DNA of 64,000 bases from Castor canadensis (lineage: Eukaryota > Chordata > Mammalia > Rodentia > Castoridae): the NCBI RefSeq assembly GCF_047511655.1, contig NC_133390.1:97285583-97349582 (forward strand), written 5' to 3'. Numbering within the stretch: position 1 is the stretch's first letter; each line of letters opens with the position of its first letter. The notes under the pieces were generated by a model. It was not told the origin of the DNA and did not search any database. It worked only from the letters and a program-made list of their open reading frames with translations. Positions 47,852 through 59,799 of the stretch are shown one piece after another. The position numbers and the translations under genes were made by a program.

Positions 47852-47934
47852 TGTTGGGGGTGGTGGTGGTGGCAATAAGGCCTTGCACTTGCTAGGCAGG
47901 TGCTCTATCACTTGAGCCATGCCTCTAGCCTTCA
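47852..47934 (-). repeat. tRNA/ID-like SINE, reverse orientation
   Basis: 'gttgggggtggtggtggtggcaataaggccttgcacttgctaggcaggtgctctatcacttgagccatgcc'. Confidence 0.82.
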
Positions 47935-48164
47935 GGTTTAGTGTCTTGATTTTTAAATTCAAGATTAACTTTTTATTATTTTTTACATTGCTAAATACCA
48001 TTAAAAACATTATTTTAATAACGTCATAGTATTTTATCATGTAGTTGTACCATAATTTATAATGAATACAATTAAAAGATTTTTATGTAGTTTCTGTTCT
48101 TTATTACAAACAATACTGTCATTAATATTCTTAAGCTCTCTTATGAATCAATAATTGTTTCCTT

Positions 48165-48405
48165 AGGAGGAGGGTAAGTGAAGAGGGTAAAGAAGGGTGA
48201 ATATGGTCAATGTATTTTCTATACAGGTATGAGTATGGAATATTGAAACCTGCTCAAGCCATTTTAACAAGGGGCAGAGGAAGAGGGAGAATTGTGGAAG
48301 GGATGAACCAAATGGGGTACAATATATGTATATATGTAAAGGTCACAAAGAACCCCCTATACAACTATTATATACTAATAAAAATGCTAAAAAATAATAA
48401 TTGTT
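48165..48405 (+). mobile_element. L1 3' UTR fragment (older family)
   Basis: 'gaagggtgaatatggtcaatgtattttctatacagg', 'gaatattgaaacctgctcaa', a purine block, 'ggggtacaatatatgtatata', then 'aaccccctatacaactattatatactaataaaaat'. Same organisation as 27.8-28.02 kb. Confidence 0.72.
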
Positions 48406-48483
48406 ACCTAAAGATTAAAATCCCACAATCAAGATTTTTTTAGGTCACAGGATAAGAAATATAAATATATTGGTATATGTTTT

Positions 48484-48519
48484 TATATTTATATGGATAT
48501 AAATATCCATATAAATATA
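48484..48519. repeat. AT-rich palindrome with 17-bp arms
   Basis: Arms at 48484-48500 and 48503-48519 are perfect reverse complements around a 2-base centre (AA); core ATATGGATAT / ATATCCATAT. Confidence 0.9.
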
Positions 48520-48569
48520 TTACTATGTATTGCCAAATTATCCCAAGAAAATTTTTTATTATGATATAT

Positions 48570-49010
48570 TCATTATACAGGAGGAGGTCATAATTACAAT
48601 TCCAATTAGGCTTATATTGTACACTAGTTATGTTGCACCCATGATCTGTTCCCTCAACCACCTCCCCACCCCACTTAAAACATTTGCAAGAGGTTTCTTT
48701 GTTCTACTTCATACAGGTATATGAAGTCACCTTAATCTCCTTAATTCACCTTCCCCCTACCCACTTGTTACCCCCCCACATACTTTACAGAATTGGTTTT
48801 CATTATTAATATTTGAGTTGATGTTCAGAGGGGTTTCAGTGTATCCTTGCTCTGGGATACTTTATTTTGACCCATTCAACCCCTTCCATTACTCTCCCCT
48901 ACCCCTTCCCTTCCACCACCCTCTATTTTGCAACAGCTTTCAGTACATATCCTTATGACCCTCCCCAAGATAATGATGACTGCTTGCTATCTCTCCACCC
49001 CATGCTTCTT
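48570..49010 (-). repeat. Possible old L1 3' region
   Basis: Pyrimidine-rich plus strand with 'gcacccatgatctgttccctcaacc', 'tactttacagaattggtttt' and 'ccattcaaccccttccattactctcccctacccc'. It looks like a reversed purine-rich L1 3' UTR, but no firm family match could be made by eye. Confidence 0.35.
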
Positions 49011-49535
49011 AACATATGTGTTATAATTACAAGCAAAAAAGTTTTTAGACTTAATGAGTAAAAAAATGCAATATTATTGTGCTTTGTTTTAATTTTTAAA
49101 ACTCCAGGTGAGGAAATTTTTCATTTACTTGTTTGTCATTTTATTTGTTCTCTTGCAAACTGGTTTTATAGCTCATTTTTTGCTGTGTTCTTTTATGCAC
49201 CTTCAAATTACAAGGAAACTTTTTTTTTTTCAACTAGTTAAGGAATAATCCCTTTACAGTTTACATCCCCCTGAGGTCACAGAAGAGCTTTACTAATTCC
49301 CCCATGAGACTGAAAAACAAAAATTAGATATATATGTGTATGTGTATACACACATATTGGTAGACATAAATGGCTGACTCATGTCGCCTTAATGCATGGA
49401 ACTCCCATTATAGTAACTCTTTCACCAAAATTATTAAACCTTAATAAATCTCGGGGCTCTGTGTGGCTCAGCTTGCACAATCGTGATCAGAATCATAGTC
49501 CAACAACCACAAATGGTCATTTAAATACTTATTTA
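49011..49535. other. Intergenic AT-rich DNA
   Basis: Contains a short (AT)(GT) tract at about 49328-49362 with the palindrome TGTGTATACACA. No gene. Confidence 0.4.
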
Positions 49536-49886
49536 TTTTTGCAGTACTAGCGTTTGAACTCAGGGCCTTATGTGCTTGCTAGGCAGGCTCTCTACCACTT
49601 GAGAGAGGCCAGTGCTCTACTACTTGAGCCATGCCCCAACTTGTTTTCCTTTAGTTTTCCTTTTTCAAATAGGGTCTTGCACTTATGCCCAGTCTGGCCC
49701 GGACTGTGATTCTATAATTGTGCTTCCTCATAACTGGGTGATGGGAATATGCCACCACACCCAGCCTTATGTTGGTTGAGACAGGATCTCGTGAACTTTT
49801 TGTTCAGGCTGGCCTCAAAGTGTGATCACCCAATCTCTGTCTACTGAGTACCTGGGATTAGAGCATGGAAGACCACACCTGGCTTC
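49536..49886 (-). repeat. Composite SINE, reverse orientation, with internal duplication
   Basis: Reversed tRNA module ('gcagtactagcgtttgaactcagggcc'), then two B1-like modules ('aatagggtcttgcacttatgcccagtctggcc' and 'gagacaggatctcgtgaactttttgttcaggctggcctc'). The tRNA 5' end is doubled: 'tctaccacttgag' and 'tctactacttgagcc' occur about 28 bp apart. Confidence 0.83.
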
Positions 49887-49910
49887 AAATGGTAACTTTA
49901 AAGACGATCT

Positions 49911-49992
49911 CCCCTCCTGCTGGGAATTGAACCCAGAGCCTCCTGCATGCTAGGCAAATGTTCCTACAATTGAATTATATCTCCTTCCCCCT
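49911..49992 (-). repeat. tRNA/ID-like SINE, reverse orientation
   Basis: 'tgctgggaattgaacccagagcctcctgcatgctaggcaaatgttcctacaattgaattatatctcc'. It is more like a classic rodent ID unit than the local family. Confidence 0.72.
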
Positions 49993-52214
49993 GCCAGCCC
50001 TATTTTAAAAGGTTTTTTTTATAGTTAAAAGAGAAAAATTCTGAAATGTGCTAAATTTAATTACAAGGGCCAGAGGATGGAAGGGAGGAGAGATGAGGGA
50101 GTTAATAAGTTAACAACCAAGTCAGGAAGAACCACTCCTGGATGTGCATTAAATCCTTAACTAATATCCCATATGCCTAGGTGTCCCTGAACCCTGCCTA
50201 TAGCCCCAACCAATCCAGAGGTAATGATCCCTCGCTACTTAGGACTTTCCTCCTAACCAAGCCTTTCCTGGTTGATTCTGTGTAATCCAAGCTTTTTATC
50301 AATAGCACATACAGGTTCAATGTAAATAACTTTGCTTTCCTTCCCCCATTTTTTTGTTATAAAATAATGATTTCAGCTATGGTCCAATGGAAATTTTCTA
50401 ATAGCTATGTATCTTTGCTGCTGGAAGTGGTAGGAACGCGTTCCTGTACTGAAGCTGGGTACATTTTGCCAAACATTCTGTTCCACCATTGCCCTGGAGT
50501 AATGGTTAATTATGTTGAGGCTACTTCTTGGTACTGCAGCCAACAGCTCCCCAACAACTCCAGCAGGGATCTTCCCAACCTTCGAGGTTAGGCACCAGCA
50601 CCTACACCATCTGCATCTCATTGTGGTTTCATGCACGCACCTCCCGTCAGGTCACCGTCTTGAGTCTCGGGATACTTGGGTAAATCATGCCCCCTTGGAA
50701 ATGTCCTCCCGTTTTTAGGAAATCTTCACAACTAGGTATGTATCCTCAGCATCACTGAGGTATATAATCACTACACCTTATCCATAAAACTGTCTCGGTC
50801 CTGAGAGCTCGATGCACTTGACTTTGTCTACTTTCAGTTTTCTTTGCTTTTGGAAAGGAGGGCTTCACGCTTGCAAATCTGGCACTCTACCACTGGAGCC
50901 ACACCTCCAGTCCTAGACTGCTGCTTTACAATCACTTCTGGTGAATCTAGGTTTTGCTCAAATCATCTGTTCTGTCAAAACTCCTTTGTATGTCTTCCCC
51001 TGAATTCTTTCTTCACAGGGACCAACAGCTGCCATTGATCTCTGCTCACACCAGAACCTAGTCCTTTTTGGCTAATGTCTATAGTGGCTCAATAAACCCT
51101 TGCATTTCAGGAATCAAGAGTTTTGGGTTAACATTTTTATATCACAATAATCATAAAACGGTTCCAATTCATACCCTAGTGACACACAGCCCAAGCCCTT
51201 TAGAGCTGCCATGCCAGATCCTCTATTTTGTTAACTGTAAAGTTTGAATTTCTAGCAGCAAATGTTAAACTGTACAACCCAAAGGAAAAAGCAGATCTCA
51301 CAATTCCCTGAAGAATGTGGAAAAAATATTAAATCATTATTTTTTTAAATATGAAAGAAATTAAATTTTAATGAGACATTTTGATGGACACAGGTATCTT
51401 CCCTCAAGCTTTTCTTGCCACAGCAAAAATGGTTAAATAAAGATAACATAAAGAAAACAGTGTAAGAATCAAACATTTGCAAATAATTTTAGAAGATATG
51501 TAAAGCACATTGTAGAAGAATTTAAGGACGAAGTGCAAGAACCAACAACACAGCATGAGGTGCTTCTACAGTTGGAGGGAAGAATGGTGTCTCCACAGTG
51601 GACTTTTGCTGGATTCTGCCTTTAATTAAATACTAGAAATATTAAGCAATGTCTGTGTTTCACTTAAGCAGTGGTGATCAGCAGAGGACATATTGCTCCC
51701 TTGGAACATTCTGGAAATGGGGGTTAACATTGTTGATCAGCCCAGTGATTGGGGGTACTTATCACTGGCACTTAGTGGATGCCAAGGATGCTACAAATCC
51801 TGCTAGGCATGAAATGGTGACGTTCAAAGAGGAACTGTCCTTTATCCTACATTAACTTCCCATCCATGCAAGAGAAAACCTAATGCCGAGCCTAGAAACT
51901 AATTCTGCTTTACATACGAACCCCAGTTATCATTTGCACACTTTTCAAATACTCTAATGGGGTGGAGGTGGGAAAACTGCACTTTATTTGTTTGGAATTT
52001 TGCTGAGAGTTGCTTTTCAACTCTTGTTCATTTAACAATCCTGACTATTCAGACCTCACTTAGCAGTTGAACAAGACCCGAGTTAGTTTGAGACTATTTA
52101 AAAAACCACCTCACTGAAGTAATATTGTTATCACTATATAGTTGTAACAGTCACATTCAAATGCAATGCAAAGAAAAAATATGGGGTCGACATTTTGTCT
52201 TCAAAACGTGGTCC
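49993..52214. other. Intergenic, mostly unassigned
   Basis: A degraded reversed SINE lies at about 50860-50916 ('ctctaccactggagccacacctccagtcc'). The string 'ggctcaataaacccttgcatttcagg' near 51090 could be an LTR poly(A) region, but no LTR ends were found. No gene. Confidence 0.35.
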
Positions 52215-52296
52215 ATGGTACTAAGGGTGTTGCTGAATGGGAGAGTACTTGCCTAACATATGTGAGGCCTCTGTTTGCAACCCCCCAGCCATAAAA
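52215..52296 (+). repeat. tRNA/ID-like SINE (diverged)
   Basis: 'actaagggtgttgctgaatgggagagtacttgcctaacatatgtgaggcctctgtttgcaacccccc', followed by an (ATAA)n-rich tail. Confidence 0.72.
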
Positions 52297-53004
52297 CATA
52301 AATAAATAGATATAAAATAAATAAATAATAAAATACAATAAAAATGTGCTCCATGGACCAGACTATTGAAATCACTTATGAACTTACTAGAAGTGGCTGA
52401 ACCCAGACCTATGAAATGAGAATTCATATTTTAACAAGACTCACACAGGCTTTGTTGTATAAACATCAAAGTTTAAGAAGCAATAGTGCAGAAAATAATT
52501 TGGTGAAAATTGTTACACTTCTCCAAAACATATTAGTCAGAGGTAGTACAAACATCTAGCTCCTTTGTGATATATAGTGTGGTTTGTTTGAGAATTTTAC
52601 ATATTTTTCTCTCTTTTATCATTAATATAGGATATATTTTTGAAATTATCATCAATTTTATTTAAGATAATGAAGGGATTATTACAACAATTAAAAGGAC
52701 ATATTGGTCTGATAGGGTTGAGAACTAGTGAATAAAGGAGAGATGTACTGAAGGAGAAAAATATATTACCAGTGCATAGATTTCCATAATAAAACAAGGT
52801 TTTATGCCAAAATGATGGCAATGGAATCACTCATGTAACAGTGCTTTGGCTGGACTAAAACTTGGATTCCGGGATAAGAATACAGAAATAGCTCCCAAAT
52901 CATCATGTTTTTAATTGCTTTTATTAAAGACAAGAAGTTCTGGCAGCAAAGAAGTTGAAGCTAAAAGTGCACAAATTGTTACAAGAGCTTATTGATAGAG
53001 TGTG
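52297..53004. other. Intergenic AT-rich DNA
   Basis: (AAAT/ATAA)n patch at 52300-52345; nothing else recognised. Confidence 0.4.
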
Positions 53005-53460
53005 ATGTTTAATTTTAGGTGTCATCTTGACCAGGCTGAGGGGTACCAAGATAGTCAGCAAAACATTGTTTCTGGTTGTGTTTGTGAGGGTATTTTTGGA
53101 AGAGATATTTGCATTTGAATCTGTAGACTTGAGTGAAGGTTGCTCTCATCAATGTGGTTGGGCAACAAAACATTGAGGGTCCAAAAAGAATAAGACAGAG
53201 AAAAATGCAAATTTTCTTTCTCTGTTTGAGCCAAGGTGTCTATCTTTAGCCCTTGAGCATCTGAGCTACTTGTTCTCAGACCTTGGGACTTGGATTTGCA
53301 CTCATACCATTGTTTAGGCTTGGCCTGGAACTAGTCCACCAGCTTTACTGGGCTTCCAGCTTGCAGTTAGCCAAGTATGGAACTTCTCAGCCTCCATCTT
53401 TACATAAGACAATTCCTCATAACAAGTCCCTATTTTATATATGTCTAGATCCTATTGGTA
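53005..53460 (+). repeat. Ancient interspersed repeat, same type as 3.9-4.47 kb
   Basis: 'gtttaattttaggtgtcatcttgaccaggctgag', 'gtgagggtatttttggaagag', 'gcatttgaatctgtagac', later 'cttctcagcctcc'. Order as in the copy at 3899. Family not assigned. Confidence 0.6.
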
Positions 53461-53529
53461 GGATCTGCGAGTAGGATCTGTAATTCAGAATCAAAATGTA
53501 AGTGAAGCAGATTGTCCCACTGGAAAGAC

Positions 53530-53605
53530 AAATATGCATACACACGTATATGTTCATGAAAATATATATGTATATTTATGTGCATATGTGTGTATACATA
53601 TTTGT
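53530..53605 (+). repeat. (AT)(GT)-rich low-complexity tract
   Basis: Alternating purine-pyrimidine sequence ('atatatatgtatatttatgtgcatatgtgtgtatac'). Confidence 0.75.
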
Positions 53606-53761
53606 TTCCCTCATTTTGTCCTTACAGGGAATTTCTGACTTTGAGGGGAGGGGCACCCTGAGCTCATCTGAGGCTAAGAGGTATCAGAGATGCTTTTGCT
53701 TCATCTGGGGTGGGAGGAGGCTTTCATGATCACCTTATGAACTAGCTTAAGTCATGAGTTT

Positions 53762-54058
53762 AAAAGTATACCTTTAATAACACCCACGCACAGGAAATCA
53801 ATGTGAGTCAATGCCCTGTATAGCTATCCTTATCTCAACCAGCAAAAACCCTTGTTCCTTCCTATTATTGCTTATACTCTGTCTACAACAAAATTAGAAA
53901 TAAGGGCAAAATAGTTTCTGCTGGGTATTGGGGGAGGAGAGGGAGGGTGTGGAGTGGGTGGTAAGGGAGGGGGTGGGGGCAGGGGGGAGAAATGAACCAA
54001 GCCTTGTATGCACATATGAATAATAAAAGAAAAATGAAAAAAAAAGTATACCTTTAAT
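53762..54058 (+). mobile_element. Very short young L1 insertion with perfect duplication
   Basis: Only the terminal ~263 bp of the same L1 3' UTR as the 32.5-kb element, in plus orientation, ending 'gaataataaaagaaaaatg' plus an A-run. Perfect 17-bp flanks, AAAAGTATACCTTTAAT (53762-53778 and 54042-54058). The nick site on the bottom strand reads TTTT/AA, the preferred L1 endonuclease target. Confidence 0.93.
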
Positions 54059-55009
54059 TAACAGGTTTTACAAGTGTAAAAAATGATACCATCAACAGTT
54101 TAGTGTGTGTTCACAGGACAACCTTTCTACCAGAAATTGAAAAATTATGCTGGGAGATGAGAATCTTTTCCAAGTCCCTTGACCATTAGCAAACGTTTGC
54201 CAAGAAAGCACTTCCTTAATTCTCTGGAGGTTCTAAAGGATCCAAGTGGCCCTTACTCTGGGAATTTTTACCATTCTTACTATCATTAAAGAAACCTTTG
54301 TAACGAGTCTTTTTTGCTCCTAGTCTTTTGTTTTAATTGAAAACACTCCTGATACAATAAACATAACTTTCTAAATCTAAAGTGATCCTGGAAGGTGTAA
54401 AACCAAATAATTGTTTGTGGCAACATTTTATTTGGAAAACGCAGAGTGCTAATTTGTAACAAATAGGGTCTGCAGCTAGGTGATTTTGAGACTAGACCTA
54501 TAAAATTTGATTGCAGTCATCACAGAAGTCATGATCTTAAAAGCTTAGTTGGTTGTAGGTTTATTTAGGTGAAGACTGAGGCATAAGTTATGGAAAAGAA
54601 AAATTATCTTTAATTTTGACATGGGAATCTGTGTGACCCAGGACCTGGTTTAATGGTGGTACCACCGAATCCTACAGGGTGAACTTGCAGTAGCTCAAAG
54701 TTACATTTTATAAACAAATAGAACAGCATTTAGCTAAAGTTTAGAAATGCAACAGTAATGCAACTTACAGGGCCCGATGATGATGCGTTCACTACTCTAC
54801 CCATCAACTTTGTATCATCAAGGACTAATGCCCTGGCTGAATGGGGCTCTCTTTAATATGTGATTGACTTTGACTTTCATGAATGTGTTCATGACAAAAT
54901 ACTTACAGAGCCTGACCACTAACACCTCCGTGACTACCATGCTTGGACCACAACTTTCACCTTTGTCCCACTCATCCAGTAGTCTGTATGGCTCTTCTAA
55001 AACAAAGGT
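54059..55009. other. Intergenic, no gene seen
   Basis: No exon or assignable repeat. Confidence 0.35.
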
Positions 55010-55292
55010 AGGTTAAGTCACTTGTCTGCTCAGTGTTCTCCATGTCAATTAATATTAGATTCTTATCTTAGGGACTTGTTCCTGCCCAGACCTGAGTCCA
55101 TTTCCTGTCACTGTTTGTATTTACCCTGTCCTAGTCTCCTTTGTGTCCATACTTCTGGCACATAACACAAATTCCTACCTCTTGTAGCTCCTGGTCTTTC
55201 TGCATGGGTACTCTTTCCTAAGACATTTGCAAGGTTTGCTCCTTTTCTTCTGCTTTAATGTCACTTTATCAGAGAAGCCTTCTCTGTACTCT
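55010..55292 (+). repeat. L2 fragment
   Basis: 'cttgtctgctcagtgttctccatg' and later 'ctttaatgtcactttatcagagaagccttctctg' match the L2 'aatgtcacctcctcagagaggccttccctg' landmark in order. Confidence 0.65.

Positions 55293-55293
<1 letters not shown>

Positions 55294-55334
<41 letters not shown>
55294..55334 (+). repeat. (CA)n microsatellite
   Basis: About 20 uninterrupted CA units; likely length-variable. Confidence 0.97.
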
Positions 55335-55336
<2 letters not shown>

Positions 55337-55384
55337 CTACCTTTTTTACTTTACTTAGGTTTCTTTTCTTTTTCTCTTTTTATC

Positions 55385-55498
55385 TGCTTCAGTTTTTTGA
55401 GACAGTGTCTTACTATATAACCCAGAGTGGCCAGGAACTTGTAATTCTCCTGCCTCATCCTCTAGAGTGCTGAGATTGTATGCATGCCCACCCAGTTC
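55385..55498 (-). repeat. B1-type SINE, reverse orientation, inserted in L2
   Basis: 'ttttttgagacagtgtcttactatataacccagagtggccaggaacttgtaattctcctgcc ... gtgctgagattgtatgcatgcc'. L2 sequence occurs on both sides. Confidence 0.82.
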
Positions 55499-55499
55499 C

Positions 55500-55640
55500 T
55501 ATTTCTTTATAGGACTCATTGCCTCCTGACACGCCTGTCACATTTCAGAAAAGCAGGGGAGTCATCTGTTTTTACTCATGCAGTATCCTTAGCTACTAAA
55601 ACAAGTACCCACAATATAATGGGCTTTCATGAATGAATGA
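55500..55640 (+). repeat. L2 3' continuation
   Basis: 'tatttctttataggactcattgcc', 'aaagcaggggagtcatctg', 'tcatgaatgaatgag' continue the L2 pattern after the B1. Confidence 0.6.
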
Positions 55641-55895
55641 GTGCTTACACTTTATGAGTCTAAAAGTCCATAATATTACTATGTTCAGATAAAATATTTC
55701 AGCTTTGAAAAAATATTTAGTTTTTCTTTATTTTGGGTTCCTAAAGCCATTACTTTCTTTAGCTTATTTTTTAGCTGCTCAATTTATAGATTTTTTTTTA
55801 AAGGAGAAGGACAGATTACTGATGGTTTTGTAGTTACTTTAATACAATTGTAGCAAACAACTGGCATATGAATGTATTATTCTAAAAATTAGTCT

Positions 55896-55984
55896 TTTTT
55901 TTTTTGGTAGGACTGGGGTTTGAACTGAGGGCTTTGTGCTTACAAAGCAGGCACTTTACCACTTGAGCCACACCTCCAGTCTCG
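55896..55984 (-). repeat. tRNA/ID-like SINE, reverse orientation
   Basis: T-run, 'ggtaggactggggtttgaactgagggctttgtgcttacaaagcaggcactttaccacttgagccacacctcc'. Confidence 0.85.
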
Positions 55985-57357
55985 AAAAATTACTCATTTT
56001 TAAATGTCCTTTTGAACATTTGCTTTTCTAACAATCACATTAATTTATATAAATATGCAAATCCACAAAACAGCAATTCAAAAACTTTGTAAACATTGAA
56101 AATACAGCGATAGCCTATATAAATAATTAAGTAGAGGATCCCTTTGGACCTTTGGATATGAAAAAGCTCCTCAGAAGATGGGGGGTGGGCAGTGACTGAG
56201 AAGACTTCCCACTGGTGTTGCAATTGGGGCTGTGCAAGCTATCAGTGTGTCACAAGGTAGACAGCTACAAGCTGACTGTTACAGGGAAAAATTATGAAAT
56301 GTACAGATGATCCACAGGAAGCTAAAATGAGGCTATGGAGGCCTGATGACGCTGTACACCTCGTCAATATCTGTTCTGTTCCTCCTTTTTTCTTGAGATT
56401 TTTGGTCTTTGTCAAGGTCATTTTTTAAAAAAAAAAATTTTAACCTAACTACACTGTTCTCATCTTTGATTCTGTCACTGTTATGGAGGCTGAAATGATT
56501 TATGTCAGCAGGTGTCTGGGGATAAAATATCTTGGTCTATACTCTGTGTCTCCAGACAAACATGTGTTCAGTGGATAGTTGACAGTAATAAGTAAATGTT
56601 TGTGAATGAATGAATGATATGAATGGTCGATAATCTGGTAGACTGAAGGACTCAGAAGTCATGAAGATTATTTGGATGATGGGTTTTGCGAGCAAGCAAC
56701 GATGCAGACTCTCATTTTCTGAAGGAAAAGGGCTCCAGGGACCTTCAGAATCAAGGCGACATGAAGGAAATAGTGGAATCAGGGAAGCACCAAGATGTTA
56801 AAATGAAACCGGGGAGTGGGAAACAGTTTCTGGCTGATCATCCTGGTCAGGATAAGGCAGCTGCTGGGACTGCACCTGCCTCAGCTCAGTGAGCCCAATC
56901 TGAATACTCCAGTCCCAGAATTCCTTGAGATGGGTCCACCTGGCCAATCAGGTAAATGGAGTGGTGGTGGGAACACAGAGAAAGCATCTGCCCTGGCCTT
57001 GAGGGTTTGCCTGAAATTGCCCTCCTGCCTGGACCATGCCCATTGGTGGAGAGGTAATCTTCTGTTAGAAAATGAAACTGCCTTAAAGGATGGTAGATAC
57101 CAGTATTCCCAAATGATGTAGGTGATCCAAAAGACAGCTGATCCAAAAGAGAGAAACTCTGAGGGAGCAATATATATAAATTTCATAGGCAAGTGATTTT
57201 CTTACTGAAAGCATTATTGCAAATTAACAAAAAGAGTAATAATCACTATAGATTTAGTGGACATGAATAGATTGTTATCAGTAAATAATGCAAAGAATCA
57301 ATAAACATGAAAACATAATGACTGGCATTCCTGAGTATCAAAGAAAAGCTGATTGTG
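55985..57357. other. Intergenic, no gene seen
   Basis: Overlapping short frames occur on both strands at 56.7-57.2 kb, none with a recognised domain or splice pattern. Confidence 0.4.
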
Positions 57358-57446
57358 GGCTGGTGGAGTGGTTTAAGTCACACAGCACCTGCCTAGTGAG
57401 TAGAAAGTCCTGAGTTCAAACCCCAATACCACACCCTCCCACCAAA
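57358..57446 (+). repeat. tRNA/ID-like SINE
   Basis: 'gggctggtggagtggtttaagtcacacagcacctgcctagtgagtagaaagtcctgagttcaaaccccaataccaca'. Confidence 0.85.
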
Positions 57447-59149
57447 TGCTGATTAAAGCAAGTTATGATTTGGATCATCACATTTTCAAGTTCTAAGCAA
57501 GATAATATTTAACATGGGAAAGCATTTTTTAGCATCACAAAGAGCCTTAAAAGTGTTTATAAATGTTGATCCACTTTTAGGAATCTGTCCTAAGAATTAA
57601 GAGAGCTCAACAAAATGATAGAGCCAGCGTTCATTCCAGCATAATTTGTAAACTGAGAAGAAATTTGAAAAGATCCCCAAAGTCATCCATATATAAATAA
57701 TATTCTTCAACCACTAAAAATTATATTTTAAAGACAGTTTGTTAACAATTAAAACTCAACTTACAAGTATTTAGTGAGATAAAGAGAATTATGAAGTTTA
57801 TATATAGTCTTGTGTTATAGTGTTGTGTTGCTGTGTATGCATATTTATGCATAGACAAAAATAAAAGGAAATATACCAAAATGCTAACAATGAATGTGTG
57901 CATAGGGATTAGAGGTGATTTTAATTAAAAAATCTTTTTCCTATGCTCTCCAAAACTTTGTATTTTTTGTATCTGAATGCAACATTACAAAAATGAATGC
58001 ATATTACTTTTATACTCAGAAGAAAGGATAAAAATGTCAGAGGAATATTGAGATAGATATATAGCAAGATTTCTTAGTCATTTTTTCTTGACCTCTCTGA
58101 AGAAGAAACAATCACAAAATCTGTCAGGAAAACAGAATTGTGCTGCAGAATCAGCACTACTTCTAAAATGTGTATCTTAAATTCATCTTTGAACAGCATT
58201 TGACATTTTTGTTTTATTTCTCCACTTCAGAGAGGAAGAAATTCAGTTATTTAGTGAGGGCGCTTCACTAGTTTTATTTCTAATTATACTTAATAGACCT
58301 ATTGTTGTAGGTGAGTGCCAAATGTTTTCATGGTGACTTTTAAGAAACTGGGATGCAGTTTTAAAACCTGCTGCTTCTCAACCAAAAGTTTACAATTTCT
58401 AAAGACAAGCTTGTAAGAAGAGTGGGCTTGGTTGTGTGCATAGCACTTATCAAATCATCTGTAACTAATAAAACTTGAGAAAAGGGAGGAAGGAGGGAAT
58501 TCAGCCTTTCAGTAACATGCTTGTAATCTTGCCAAACTCTTCTTAGGCAATACTCTGTTTGCTCAGAGGGCCATGTGTTTAATTGTAAAAATCTGTCAGT
58601 ATCATAGGATTCGAAAGACATCAATTATTTCTGTCAACAAGGAAAGAGTGACGGCTGTGTGGCTCTTCAGTCATTAGGAAAAGATGTGCTCAAGACAGAA
58701 AAATGCAGTTTAGGGAGGGCTGAACAACTATAGGTTACAGGAAAGCTCAGTTCCAGACTATAATTCCTCCCCCCCCCCATTTTGGACTGAAATCTTTTAT
58801 TTTTTATTTCATGTAGTGCCATGTGTGCAGTAAGACATTATGTAACTCGGTTAGTCTTGGCTGTATAATTGCCACTAAATACTTTCAAGTGGCTGACGTT
58901 ATTAGCAGTTTGGCTCACGGGGGAGGCCATTGCTCCCTTCAGCGTTGGCGGGATGCAATTTTGTGTAATGGGAGTGGAACTGGCCTATATTCAAATTTAT
59001 ATTCCGAAAAGGTTGCTATTCATGCCACATGACAACTGGTTTTCTTTTTTTTAAGACTATTCCAAGTGGCCTAAAAATGGCAAACTTGCTATTTGGACAG
59101 TTTCTTTGGGTGGAATGGAACTTTTCCGTTTTACTTGATTCCTTAATTT
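57447..59149. other. Upstream flank of the CpG island, non-coding
   Basis: AT-rich DNA. The 58.80-59.05 kb part is repeat-free with several CpGs and may be a distal regulatory element, but no defined motif supports this. No exon seen. Confidence 0.35.
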
Positions 59150-59310
59150 TTGCTAAGATTCCTGAATTAGTCCAGCTTTAGAGACATCCAGAAACAGATT
59201 CCTGTCTCCCCCTAAGCCGGTGACCCTAGGGTGGTTGCTTCACTCCTCCCAGCCTCAGTTTCCTTACCTGTAAATTGGAGATAACACCTACACGAGGGAG
59301 TTACAATAAG
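59150..59310 (+). repeat. MIR element
   Basis: 'gtgaccctagggtggttgcttcactcctcccagcctcagtttccttacctgtaaattggagataacacc' is the MIR core in plus orientation. Confidence 0.8.
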
Positions 59311-59534
59311 GCTTGTAGATGACATCAACAAAGCTCCTACATAAGGGTGTCACCCCAGGCAAGCCATTTCACCCTTTGGCCCGCTGTTTTCTTACTTATA
59401 AAACCGAGCCAGTCTTGGCATGCAGCTCCAATAGACGAGGCTGTGCACAAAGCCTGCGGCTTGAGCACTTGATGGCTCCGGGTACTTGGTCTGGATGACG
59501 ATGCGAGCGGGCACTCGCTGGGCTGCTGCCATTG

Positions 59535-59799
59535 AGATTTGAAACTTTGGGAGAAAAGAGAGTAAGAAGCCGGGGCCCGGAGCGCGGCCGGGCCACCAGC
59601 CTGCGCTGCCACGCGCGGCCCCGGCGCCACCACCTCGCCCCACCCCTGCCGATCCGGGCGCAGCGGGGCGGCGAGTTCCGGGCGGCGGCGCGGCGCGCGG
59701 TCCCCTCCCGCCTCCTCCCGCGCCCCAGCTGTGCCAGCTGCGCCGGAGCCCCGAGAGTCGCCATCACCGCGCAGGAGCCAGCAGCGCCCCCGGCCTCAG
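59535..59799 (+). other. PLD1: Probable 5' non-coding first exon (PLD1, start uncertain)
   Basis: GC-rich sequence ending CCTCAG|GTAGGA, a strong donor (gt at 59800-59801). No splice acceptor is needed if it is the first exon; the left end is set only by the start of the island. A non-coding first exon fits PLD1, whose start codon lies in a later exon beyond this window in other mammals. PLD1 is phospholipase D1, which hydrolyses phosphatidylcholine to phosphatidic acid on endomembranes. None of its coding sequence (HKD motifs, PX/PH domains) is in this window. A second donor, CTCAG|GTACCC at 59997/59998, could give a longer exon. Confidence 0.55.
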
